In this document: positions 15,196 to 23,162 of the stretch, piece after piece
How the letters are laid out: every line of letters starts with the position of its first letter
How positions within the stretch are numbered: position 1 is the stretch's first letter
Assembly (NCBI GenBank): GCA_025361045.1
Contig: JANYAZ010000106.1
Location: 1-45,359, forward strand
DNA length: 45,359 bases
Source of the DNA: Geothrix sp.
GTDB taxonomy: Bacteria; Acidobacteriota; Holophagae; Holophagales; Holophagaceae
Reading direction: 5' to 3'
Notes under the pieces: generated by a model
The model's input: the letters and a program-made list of their open reading frames with translations, nothing else
What the model was told of the DNA's origin: nothing
Databases searched by the model: none
Made by a program: the position numbers and the translations under genes

Positions 15196-16059
15196 ATGAT
15201 TTCCCGGGAGCAGTACATCTCGCGCCTGAAGGCCAAGACCCTTCCGAGCCTCCCCCTGACGGTGGTGGCCCTGGGCGAGGCCGTGCAGGACGAGCGCTGC
15301 ACCGTGGACCGCATTCTCGGCATCCTTTCGAAGGATCCATCCCTGTCCGCCACCCTGCTGCGCCTGGCCAATTCGGCACTGTATTCCGGCGAAGGCTCCG
15401 TCATGGACCTGCGCACCGCCGTGCTCCGCCTGGGCTTCGATGCCATGGCCAACCTGGGCACCGGGGCCGCAGTGATCCGCACTCTGAAGGGCGGCACCCA
15501 CCTGAACGCGCTGAAACTCTGGCAGCACAGCGTGGCGGTGGGTCTCACGGCGAAGGGGGTCTGCATCCTGGCGAGGCGGCATGGCCAGGCCGAAACGGCC
15601 TTCCTGACGGGCCTCCTCCACGACATCGGCAAGATCGCGCTCGATACCTGCTACCCCGAGGAGTATGCCGCGGTCCTGCAGAAGGTCGCCGAAGGCGCCC
15701 ATTTCGTGGATGCGGAACGGGAGGTGCTCGGCATGGACCACGCCGAAGCCGGTTCGCTCCTGGCCGCCGACTGGTCTTTCCCCGAGTCGATCGTCGACGT
15801 CATCCGGGACCACCACGATCCCAAGCCGGACGACTTCCTGCCCAACCTGATCCACCTGGCCGACCTCCTGGTCCGCACCCGCATTCCCATGGGCCCGGCC
15901 GACGAGCGCTTGATGATCTCCCTGGACGACCTGCCAGCGTTCAAGGCCGTGCTGGCCGGTGCCCTTCACAAGGATCTGGACGTGGAACGGCTGACCTTCT
16001 CCATCGACGACGAAGTGGACCATGCCCTGGCCTTCGTCGAAGTGGCCTTCCAGGCTTGA
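15196..16059 (+). CDS. HDOD domain protein 2
   Basis: 287 aa, a paralogue of the preceding gene. It has the same order of motifs: LPSLPLTVVALGEAVQDERC, ILSKDPSLSATLLRLANSAL, DLRTAVLRLGFDAMANLGTG, LWQHSVAVGLTAKGVCILAR, and FLTGLLHDIGKIALDTCYPE, then DHAEAGSLLAADWSFPESIV and IRDHHDP. The HD and DHHDP histidines are intact, so some metal-binding or hydrolase capacity is possible. It is separated from the first HDOD gene by 2 bp and from cheB by 9 bp, and is probably translated from the same mRNA. Confidence 0.92.
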   Translation: MISREQYISRLKAKTLPSLPLTVVALGEAVQDERCTVDRILGILSKDPSLSATLLRLANSALYSGEGSVMDLRTAVLRLGFDAMANLGTGAAVIRTLKGGTHLNALKLWQHSVAVGLTAKGVCILARRHGQAETAFLTGLLHDIGKIALDTCYPEEYAAVLQKVAEGAHFVDAEREVLGMDHAEAGSLLAADWSFPESIVDVIRDHHDPKPDDFLPNLIHLADLLVRTRIPMGPADERLMISLDDLPAFKAVLAGALHKDLDVERLTFSIDDEVDHALAFVEVAFQA

Positions 16060-16068
16060 GGCGAACCC

Positions 16069-17172
16069 ATGACGATCCGCATCCTGGTGGTGGACGACAG
16101 CCCCTTCATGAGGAAATCCCTGCAGAAGATGCTGGAGGAGGCGCCGGATCTCCGTGTGGTGGCCACGGCCCGCGACGGCATTGATGCCCTTGAGAAGATC
16201 CAGGAATTCAAGCCCGACATCGTCACCCTCGATATCGAGATGCCCCGCATGGATGGCCTCACCTGCCTGAAGAAGATCATGGCGGATCATCCGATGCCGG
16301 TATTGATGGTGTCGAGCCTCACCCAGGAAGGCGCCCAGGCCACCCTGGATGCCCTGTCCCTGGGAGCCCTCGACTTCATCCCGAAGGAAAGCGGCTTCGC
16401 CAGCCTGAGCATCCTGCAGATCCAGCATGACCTGCAGGAGAAGGTGCGCCGGCTGGCCACGAGCCCGCGCTACCACAAGGCGCCCCCCTCCTCCCCAACG
16501 CCCGCTCTGCCGACCACGCCCGCCACCGGTGCCCCACCAGCCCGGTCGGCCGTTCCACCCAAAGCGGCACCCCCATCGGGGACAAGCCTGGGGTCCCCTC
16601 AGGCCGAGCTGCTGGTGATCGGCAGTTCCACCGGTGGGCCCAAGGCCCTGCAGGACATCCTGCCGACCTTGCCGGCCAACCTGCCCGTGCCCTGCCTCAT
16701 CGTCCAGCACATGCCGAGCACTTTCACCAAGCCTTTCGCCGACCGCCTGGATGGGCTCTGCCAAGTCCACGTGAAGGAAGCCGAACAAGGTGAGCCGCTC
16801 AAGCCGGGTACGGTCTACATCGCCCCCGGTGGCATCCACATGACCTACGGATCCAGGGTCCCCAAGGGCTGCATTGAACTCAGCGCCGAACCCGTGTCCT
16901 CCCTGCACCGACCCAGCGTGGACGTCCTGTTCCTGAGCGTGAGTGAACTGTTCCGTGGTCAGGTGCTCGCTGGAATCCTCACGGGCATGGGCTCGGATGG
17001 TGCCAAGGGGATGGAACAGCTGAAGAAGAAAGGGGCGCACACCCTCGCCGAGTCGGAAGAAAGCTGCGTCGTCTACGGGATGCCCCGTGCGGCCGTGGAG
17101 CGGGGCTGCGTCGACGTCGTCGCCCCCCTGGGCGACATCCCTGGCCACCTGCGGCGCCACTTCCACATCTGA
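16069..17172 (+). CDS. cheB: Chemotaxis response regulator protein-glutamate methylesterase CheB
   Basis: 367 aa. N-terminal receiver with acidic pair Asp9/Asp10 and phospho-acceptor Asp55 (IVTLDIEMPRMDG), a Pro/Ala/Thr-rich linker (about 138-178), and the methylesterase domain with catalytic Ser in IGSSTGGPKAL (186-187), His214 (VQHMPS) and Asp310 (GMGSDGAKG). It demethylates and deamidates chemoreceptors once phosphorylated. It lies in the cheR-HDOD-HDOD-cheB operon, and its stop overlaps the next start by one base. Confidence 0.97.
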   Translation: MTIRILVVDDSPFMRKSLQKMLEEAPDLRVVATARDGIDALEKIQEFKPDIVTLDIEMPRMDGLTCLKKIMADHPMPVLMVSSLTQEGAQATLDALSLGALDFIPKESGFASLSILQIQHDLQEKVRRLATSPRYHKAPPSSPTPALPTTPATGAPPARSAVPPKAAPPSGTSLGSPQAELLVIGSSTGGPKALQDILPTLPANLPVPCLIVQHMPSTFTKPFADRLDGLCQVHVKEAEQGEPLKPGTVYIAPGGIHMTYGSRVPKGCIELSAEPVSSLHRPSVDVLFLSVSELFRGQVLAGILTGMGSDGAKGMEQLKKKGAHTLAESEESCVVYGMPRAAVERGCVDVVAPLGDIPGHLRRHFHI

Positions 17173-18050
17173 TGCTGACACCCGCGATCCTGGGGTCCCT
17201 GAGGATTCCGGCCTCCGCGGCCCCCTCCGCCCCGGCTCTCTTCAATGCCCGCGTGGGACAGACGGTCGAAGCCACCCTCGAGGCCATTCTTCCCGATGGT
17301 CTCGTCCTACGCCTTGCGGACGGGAAGCAGCTCCAGGCCCAGGGCAGCCTGCCCTTCCCACCCGGCAGCATCCTCGCCCTGCTTGGGGTGCCGCTGCCCG
17401 AAGGGGCGGGCCTTCGTCTGCAGGTGATCCGGGCGACACCACCCCCCAGTCCCGCCCTGCTGGCCCCGCTGGTTCATGGCGAGGCGGCACCCTTGCTGGC
17501 TCGGCTTCAATCCAGCGCGGCCCAGACCCCGCTGGCGAACCTGCTTCGGAACCTTCTCCAGATCGGGGTGGCCGTCGCGGAACAGCCCCAGACCTGGTCA
17601 GCCTGGATGAAGGAAGCCATGAAGGCCCTCGGGGACCCCACCACTTCTCCCGCCGAATCCACCTTCCATCGGCTGCAGGCCAAGGAGGGGACCGGCTGGT
17701 TTGAACTCCCCCTGCCCTGGGCCGCGGTCGGGGCCGATCCCATGCGGATCTGGATTGAAGGGGAGCGGGATCCCGCTGGGGGTGCGGCCGACGAGGTCCA
17801 CCGCGTCTTTCTGAGCGTTCCCTTCAGCACCCTGGGCGAAGTTCGGCTGGGCTTGGAACAGCGCCACTCCGGACTGAGGGTCCGCTTGTGGCTCCAGCAC
17901 CCCGATCAAGTGGCAGCCCTTCGCCAGGACCTGGAAACCGAGCTCGCCTCGCTGGGGCGTCCTGTGGACCTGCAGGTACTCACCCTGCCCCCTGGCACCC
18001 CTGATCTGCGGGCCTTGGCCGGCGCCAGCCCCCTCCAGGCCATGGGGTGA
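17172..18050 (+). CDS. FliK-like protein (flagellar hook-length control C-terminal domain)
   Basis: 292 aa. The C-terminal 70 residues (VPFSTLGEVRLGLEQRHSGL, RVRLWLQHPDQVAALRQDLE, ELASLGRPVDLQVLTL) follow the Flg_hook pattern: a P-x-x-L-G-x-V strand, then a strand with alternating hydrophobics, then a helix with L-x-x-L-x-x-L and G. The N-terminal 200 residues are Ala/Pro/Leu-rich and low in conserved features, as in FliK. The ATG overlaps the cheB stop (TGATG), so translation is coupled to cheB. No other flagellar gene is present, so a role in hook length is not assured; it could be a FliK-domain protein recruited to a signalling system. Confidence 0.6.
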   Translation: MLTPAILGSLRIPASAAPSAPALFNARVGQTVEATLEAILPDGLVLRLADGKQLQAQGSLPFPPGSILALLGVPLPEGAGLRLQVIRATPPPSPALLAPLVHGEAAPLLARLQSSAAQTPLANLLRNLLQIGVAVAEQPQTWSAWMKEAMKALGDPTTSPAESTFHRLQAKEGTGWFELPLPWAAVGADPMRIWIEGERDPAGGAADEVHRVFLSVPFSTLGEVRLGLEQRHSGLRVRLWLQHPDQVAALRQDLETELASLGRPVDLQVLTLPPGTPDLRALAGASPLQAMG

Positions 18051-18054
18051 GGTC

Positions 18055-20010
18055 ATGACTGAAGCCCCACCCCAACCAATCGCTGCCAATGAATCCCGAC
18101 CCGCCCCCTCTGGATGGCGGCGGCGTCCTGGTTTGATGACGGTGGTGGTCTGGTACTGGGTGGCCTACCTCCTGCTCCACCTGGCCGCGTCGACCCTGAG
18201 TACCCAAGACGGTGTTTCCCTCTGGTACTACCCGGCGGCGCTCAGTGTCGCGCTGTTGCTGCTCTACGGGCCGAAGGTGCTGCCCGCCGTCATCCTCGCG
18301 CCCCTGCCGATCGATCTCTGCCTGCGGCCCCTGGGGATGGGACCTTGGACCCTCCTGGCCCTGTCGGGACTCTATGCCTGCGGTCACGCCCTGGCCGTCC
18401 TGGCCTTCCGCAAGGCCCACCTGTCACTGCGCCTGCGCCGCACCCAGGATGTGGGCGGATTCCTGGTCCTGGTCCTCCTTGGCCCTCTGCTGGCCTCCCT
18501 GCCTGTGTACGTTCTGCTTCGCAGCGTGGGCATCCTCCAGAGCCTCCACCTCGCGCAGGATGTGCGGACCCTGCTCATGAGCAACGCCCTTGGCGTACTG
18601 ACCCTGGGCCCGGCCCTGCTCCTCTGGGTCCGCCCCTGGCTTGGCCCGGGGAGGGTCCGTGCCCGACCCTGCGTCCCGGCCTTCCCCCCCCTGGCCTTCC
18701 TGGTCCAGATCGCGTTCCTGGTGCTGACCGCGGCCGTGGTGGTGCGGTTCAGTGAGCCTGGCACGCTGCATCTGAAATACCTGCTCTTTCTTCCCATGAC
18801 CTGGCTGGTCGTGCGGGGAGGGCTCAGGGCCGCCAGCCTGGGGTTCCCTGTTCTGGGACTGACTTTGACGATCCTCATCCTCCGGAACCACCTGCCGGTC
18901 GAGGCACAACTTGGCATCCAGGCCTTCCTGGGTGTCCTGTTCGGCATGGTGCTGTTTCTCGGTTCCGCCAGGGACGCCCAAAGGCAGGCCCTGGCCCTCC
19001 GCGACCGTCGCAGCCGGCACCTGAACCAGCTCATGGAGGTCACCGGGGCCATCCCCTGGGAGATGGACCTCGACACGGGGCGCTGCCATTACCTGGGCAA
19101 TGCGGTCGCATCCCGTTTCAGCTGGCCCCAGGAGCTTTGGCTGCAGACACCGTTCTGGGGCGAGGTGATCCACCCCGATGACCAGCTCACCTTCCTCAGG
19201 TTCTTGTTGGAAGTCAGCCGGCCCAACGGGGACCGCCAGCTTGAATTCAGATTGAGAACACCCGAAGGAAGTGAACACTGGGTCAGGGTGGCCGGAGGCC
19301 TGGAATCAGCCGAGGGACGGGGCCGGGTCATGGGGTTCCTGTTCGACATCCACGCCCATAAACACGCCGAGGAAAACGCCCTCAGAACCACCCTCAAGGA
19401 GAAGGATCTCCTGTTGCGAGAGATCCACCATCGGGTGAAGAACAACCTCCAGGTGGTTTCCAGCCTGCTCAGGCTCCAGGCTTCGGCCCAGGAGGATCCG
19501 ACAGTCCACCGGGCCCTCCAGGAGGCCCAGGAACGCATTCAGGCCATTGCCCTCATCCACCAGAAACTCAAGCATGCCCCGGACTTCTCTCAACTCGACC
19601 TGCCCGGGTATGTGCGCACCCTGGCGGAGCGTCTGGTCCGAAGCTACGCCAGCGTTCCGGCGCTCATCGACCTGCAAGTCAAGGTGGCCAGCGTGGTCAT
19701 TGGGCCCGACGTCCCTGTCCCGCTCGGGTTGATCCTGAATGAGTTGGTGGCCAACGCACTCCAACACGCCTTCCCTTCTGGGCAGGGCGGCAGCCTGGAC
19801 ATCGAGCTCGAGTCGGATTCACGGGGGTGGCTCACACTCCGGGTGGCGGATTCAGGTCAGGGCCTGCCCGAATCCGTAGATCTCGACAGCGGTGGACTGG
19901 GATTCCAGTTGGTGCGGGCCCTGACCGATCAGCTGGGAGGAACCCTGGAACTTGAACGGCGTCGGGGCGCCTCCTTCCTTCTCTGTTTTCCACCCAACCG
20001 CCACCCATGA
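18055..20010 (+). CDS. Sensor histidine kinase: MASE1-like membrane domain, PAS, HWE/HisKA_2 kinase
   Basis: 651 aa. About eight hydrophobic helices in residues 25-310 form a MASE1-like integral-membrane sensor (early motif SLWYYPAALSVALLLLYGPK). A PAS domain follows (about 325-440, with GEVIHPDDQLTFLRFL and FRLRTPEGSEHWVRV). The kinase core is HisKA_2: LLLREIHHRVKNNLQVVSSL with the phospho-accepting His in IHHR, then ATP-binding LILNELVANALQHAF and VADSGQGLP, GGLGFQLVRAL. HisKA_2 kinases usually signal to stand-alone receivers. The next gene, overlapping by 4 bp, begins with exactly such a receiver, so this pair is likely a cognate system. Confidence 0.92.
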   Translation: MTEAPPQPIAANESRPAPSGWRRRPGLMTVVVWYWVAYLLLHLAASTLSTQDGVSLWYYPAALSVALLLLYGPKVLPAVILAPLPIDLCLRPLGMGPWTLLALSGLYACGHALAVLAFRKAHLSLRLRRTQDVGGFLVLVLLGPLLASLPVYVLLRSVGILQSLHLAQDVRTLLMSNALGVLTLGPALLLWVRPWLGPGRVRARPCVPAFPPLAFLVQIAFLVLTAAVVVRFSEPGTLHLKYLLFLPMTWLVVRGGLRAASLGFPVLGLTLTILILRNHLPVEAQLGIQAFLGVLFGMVLFLGSARDAQRQALALRDRRSRHLNQLMEVTGAIPWEMDLDTGRCHYLGNAVASRFSWPQELWLQTPFWGEVIHPDDQLTFLRFLLEVSRPNGDRQLEFRLRTPEGSEHWVRVAGGLESAEGRGRVMGFLFDIHAHKHAEENALRTTLKEKDLLLREIHHRVKNNLQVVSSLLRLQASAQEDPTVHRALQEAQERIQAIALIHQKLKHAPDFSQLDLPGYVRTLAERLVRSYASVPALIDLQVKVASVVIGPDVPVPLGLILNELVANALQHAFPSGQGGSLDIELESDSRGWLTLRVADSGQGLPESVDLDSGGLGFQLVRALTDQLGGTLELERRRGASFLLCFPPNRHP

Positions 20011-21929
20011 CCCAACCCCAGATTCTGATCGTCGAGGACGAGGCCATCGTAGCCATGGACCTCAAGCTGCACCTCCAGGACCTGGGGTACGGCGTGGTCG
20101 CCCTGGCCTCTGGAGGAGAAGAGGCCATCCAACTGACGGGGAGCCTGAGGCCGGATCTGGTGCTCATGGACATCTCGCTGGGCCTCGGCATGGATGGCAT
20201 TGAAGCCGCCAAGCATGTACAGGCCATGGGGGTGCCCGTCGTCTACCTCACCGCCTTCGCCGATGAGACCACCCTGGCTCGGGCCAAGGGCAGTGGCGCC
20301 TATGGCTACCTCCTCAAGCCCTTTGACGAGCGCACCCTCCACTCGACCATCGAGATGGCCCTCTACCGCCACCGGATGGAGCAGGAGCTAAAGGCCAGTG
20401 AATCCCGCATGCGGGCCATCATCGAGCACGCCCTGGACCTGGTCGTGATTCTCGACCGAACGGGGGTGGTGTCCTACAGCAGCCCCGCCGCCGCGAGAAT
20501 CCTTGGCTACGTGGGCGGTGAGAGGGTCGGCACCCCCGCGATCGAACTGGTCCATCCCGAGGACCGTGCGTCCTACGTGACGATCCTCGGGGAACTGCTC
20601 CGCATCCCAGGCGGCTCCCGAACGCTGGAAATCCGGATCCTGCACAAGGACGGTACTCCGAGGCTCATGGAGGCCGTCTCCCACAACGCCCTCGATGTAC
20701 CCGGTGTGCATGGCATCGTGATCAACGCCCGGGACATCACGGAACGCCGCCAGGTGGAACGCGATCGGCAGATCATGGAGGCCAAGATCCAGCAGGCCCA
20801 GAAGCTGGAGAGCCTGGGTGTGTTGGCTGGCGGCATCGCCCACGATTTCAACAACCTGCTCATGGGAATCATGGGCCATGCAGGCCTGGCTCTCATGGAA
20901 GTGAATGCAGACAACCCGCTGCGGCGCCGTCTCCACCAGATCGAGGTCGCCGCCACCCGGGCCGCAGAGCTCACCAACCAGCTGCTCGCCTACTCAGGGC
21001 GCGGCAAATTCCAGATCGAGCCCCTGTCCCTGTCCCGCCTGGTGGATGAAATGGAGAACCTGCTGGAAACGGTGATCTCCAAGAAGGCCGTCCTGGAACA
21101 CCACTACGCCCAGGACCTGGCCTTGATCGATGGAGATGCCACCCAGATCCGGCAGGTGATCATGAACCTCATCACCAATGCCTCCGATGCCCTCGGTGAG
21201 CGCACCGGGAAGATCACCATCACCATCGGCAGCCTACCGACCGGCGCCCTCACACCTTGTCTCGCAGGGACGCCCCCGGAGGGCGAGTCCGTCTTCCTGG
21301 AAGTGAAGGACACCGGAACGGGCATGGCACAAGACACGCTGGATCGGATCTTCGATCCTTTCTTCACCACCAAGTTCACGGGGCGCGGCCTGGGGTTGGC
21401 CGCAGTGCTTGGCATCATGCATGGCCATCACGGCGCCATCCAGGTGATCACTCAGCCGAATCAGGGAACCACTTTCCGTCTGCTGTTCCCCCGATCAGAA
21501 GGAACCCTGGAGCAGGCTCTGTGGCAGGACTACCCGGCCCAGGCCTACCAAAGCCAGGGGACGATCCTCGTGGTGGATGACGAGGAGACTGTGCGCAGCG
21601 TGGCCTCCTCCACCCTCGAACGTTGTGGCTTCAGGGTCCAGACCGCCAACAACGGCCGCGATGGACTCAAGGCCTATCGCGAGCAGGCGGCCGACATCCG
21701 TGCCGTGGTGCTGGATCTCACCATGCCCATCCTGAACGGCAACGAGGTCCTCGCGGACCTCCGATCCGGGGGGGGGCCGGGCGCCACGGTGCCCGTCCTG
21801 CTGTCCAGCGGTTACAGCAGCTCCGACGTGGCAGGCAACCTGAACCGGTACGGCCCCATCCAGTTCCTGCAGAAACCCTACAACCCGGGCGACCTCATCC
21901 AGAAGATCCGCAGCTGCCTGGGCGAGTAG
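20007..21929 (+). CDS. Hybrid sensor kinase: REC-PAS-HisKA-HATPase-REC
   Basis: 640 aa, cytoplasmic (no membrane segment). Order: receiver 1 (ILIVEDEAIVAMDLKLHL, phospho-Asp in LVLMDISLG, LLKPFDER; about 5-120), PAS (MRAIIEHALDLVVILDRTGV to NARDITERR; about 130-250), dimerisation/phospho-acceptor (LGVLAGGIAHDFNNLLMGIM, His in AHDF; about 270-340), ATPase (QVIMNLITNASDAL, VKDTGTGMAQDTLDRIFDPF, RGLGLAAVLGIMHGH; to about 495), receiver 2 (ILVVDDEETVRSVASSTL, Asp in AVVLDLTMP, LQKPYNPGD; about 515-640). Start codon overlaps the previous stop (ATGA). Two receivers around a kinase imply a multi-step phosphorelay fed by the upstream HWE kinase. Confidence 0.95.
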   Translation: MTQPQILIVEDEAIVAMDLKLHLQDLGYGVVALASGGEEAIQLTGSLRPDLVLMDISLGLGMDGIEAAKHVQAMGVPVVYLTAFADETTLARAKGSGAYGYLLKPFDERTLHSTIEMALYRHRMEQELKASESRMRAIIEHALDLVVILDRTGVVSYSSPAAARILGYVGGERVGTPAIELVHPEDRASYVTILGELLRIPGGSRTLEIRILHKDGTPRLMEAVSHNALDVPGVHGIVINARDITERRQVERDRQIMEAKIQQAQKLESLGVLAGGIAHDFNNLLMGIMGHAGLALMEVNADNPLRRRLHQIEVAATRAAELTNQLLAYSGRGKFQIEPLSLSRLVDEMENLLETVISKKAVLEHHYAQDLALIDGDATQIRQVIMNLITNASDALGERTGKITITIGSLPTGALTPCLAGTPPEGESVFLEVKDTGTGMAQDTLDRIFDPFFTTKFTGRGLGLAAVLGIMHGHHGAIQVITQPNQGTTFRLLFPRSEGTLEQALWQDYPAQAYQSQGTILVVDDEETVRSVASSTLERCGFRVQTANNGRDGLKAYREQAADIRAVVLDLTMPILNGNEVLADLRSGGGPGATVPVLLSSGYSSSDVAGNLNRYGPIQFLQKPYNPGDLIQKIRSCLGE

Positions 21930-21948
21930 GCACGACCCATCCGGTCAG

Positions 21949-22048
21949 GCTGGTCGCGGAAGGCTCAGAAGTTGCGCGGAAGGCGCGGAAGAAAAGCCAA
22001 GCCTTTCTTCTGCGTCCTCTGTGGATTTCCGTGTCTTCCGCGACCAGC
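21949..22048. terminator. Long nested inverted repeat between convergent genes
   Basis: A perfect 14-bp outer stem (21949-21962 with 22035-22048, word GCTGGTCGCGGAAG) encloses an inner GAAGAAA/TTTCTTC stem (21988-21994 with 22004-22010) and several copies of GCGGAAG. It lies 20 bp after the hybrid kinase stop and 15 bp before the convergent lpxD stop, so it probably terminates both transcripts. The repeated GCGGAAG words suggest an interspersed palindromic repeat rather than a simple terminator. Confidence 0.65.
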
Positions 22049-22062
22049 AAACCACCAGGGGT

Positions 22063-23064
22063 TCAGCCCTTCCGCAGCTGCTTCATGAGCCGCGGAAGCC
22101 GGTTGAGGGCGGCCTGGGCCTCGGCCCACTCCCGGTGGGGACGAGCCGGGAAGCCCGTGACGAAGCTGCCCTCGGGCAGGCTCTTGGCCACCACGCTGTT
22201 GCCTCCCACGACACTGCGGCTGCCGATCTCGATGTGGCCCACCACGCCCACCTTGCCGGCCAGCGTCACGTAGTCGCCCAATCTGGTGGAACCGCTGATG
22301 CCCGTCTGGCTCACCAGGAGGCAGTGGTTCCCCACCTGCACGTTGTGGCCCACCTGCACCTGGTTGTCGATCTTGGTGCCGGCGCCGATGCGCGTGGGGC
22401 CCAGAACACCTCGGTCGATGCAGACGCAGGCGCCGATCTCCACATCGTCGCCCACTTCCACCCAGCCCACCTGGGGGATCTTCGCGTGACGGCCTTCCAC
22501 GAGCACATAGCCGTACCCATCGCTGCCCACCACGGAGTTGGCGTGCACCGCCACGCGCTGCCCCAGCAGGGTGCGCCGATAGAGCACCGCACCGGAAAAC
22601 AGCTCACAGCCCACGCCCAGGACGCAGTCGTCGCCGATGTGGACACCGGGATGCAGGACACAGCCCTTCCCCAGCACCGTCCGGGCACCCACCGTGGCAC
22701 CTGGCGCAATCCGGCAGCCTTCTCCAAGCAAGGCCGTGGGGTTGACAGGGGTCTCGCTCCAGGTGGGCGAAGGTTCTGGATGCAGCCAGCCGATGGCCTG
22801 GGCAAAGGCCCAGTAGGGATGCTTCACACGCAGCAGCGGCCGATCACCCAGGTCCACGGCGGCGTCCACGAGGATCAGTCCAGCGGCGCTCTCCTTGACC
22901 TTGGCGGCGTATTTGGGGTTGGCCAGGAAGGATACAGACGCAGCGCCCGCCTCTTCCAGGGGCTTCACTTCGGAAATGGGGCGTTCCGGGGGACAATGGT
23001 CCAGGACGCCGCCCAGACGTTCGGCCAGATCCTGCGCGGTCAGGGTCGTCACGGTCCGGGACAT
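22063..23064 (-). CDS. lpxD: UDP-3-O-acylglucosamine N-acyltransferase LpxD
   Basis: 333 aa, standard size. It adds the N-linked hydroxyacyl chain to UDP-3-O-acylglucosamine in lipid A synthesis. The N-terminal uridine-binding domain (VSFLANPKYAAKVKESAAGL) is followed by left-handed beta-helix hexapeptides (IAPGATVGARTVLGKGCVLH, IGDDCVLGVGCELFSGAVLY) and the catalytic-loop region KIDNQVQVGHNVQVGNHCLL with the active-site His in VGHN. A helical end closes the protein. It is monocistronic here; usual neighbours (lpxA, lpxB, fabZ) are absent. A heptanucleotide tandem repeat lies 11 bp upstream of its start. Confidence 0.95.
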   Translation of the reverse strand: MSRTVTTLTAQDLAERLGGVLDHCPPERPISEVKPLEEAGAASVSFLANPKYAAKVKESAAGLILVDAAVDLGDRPLLRVKHPYWAFAQAIGWLHPEPSPTWSETPVNPTALLGEGCRIAPGATVGARTVLGKGCVLHPGVHIGDDCVLGVGCELFSGAVLYRRTLLGQRVAVHANSVVGSDGYGYVLVEGRHAKIPQVGWVEVGDDVEIGACVCIDRGVLGPTRIGAGTKIDNQVQVGHNVQVGNHCLLVSQTGISGSTRLGDYVTLAGKVGVVGHIEIGSRSVVGGNSVVAKSLPEGSFVTGFPARPHREWAEAQAALNRLPRLMKQLRKG

Positions 23065-23075
23065 GGGGGCTCCTT

Positions 23076-23138
23076 TTCAGTCTTCAGTCTTCAGTCTTCA
23101 GTCTTCAGTCTTCAGTCTTCAGTCTTCAGTCTTCAGTT
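23076..23138 (+). repeat. Heptanucleotide tandem repeat (TTCAGTC)n in the lpxD/lgt divergent promoter region
   Basis: Eight perfect copies of TTCAGTC in a row, plus a ninth ending in T instead of C, 63 bp in all. It fills most of the 98-bp gap between the divergent start codons of lpxD and lgt, so any promoter or leader for either gene must include or abut it. Short tandem repeats of this kind change copy number by slippage. Confidence 0.95.
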
Positions 23139-23162
23139 TCCACCATCCGTTTGGAATCCAGC

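Noticed and set aside
13619-17181. Long minus-strand frames (586 and 782 codons) antisense to cheR, HDOD genes and cheB
   Set aside because: No recognisable motif, His/Gln/Gly-rich translation, and the plus-strand frames carry complete catalytic motifs.
23076-23138. CRISPR-like array
   Set aside because: The 7-bp units are contiguous with no spacers; it is a simple tandem repeat.
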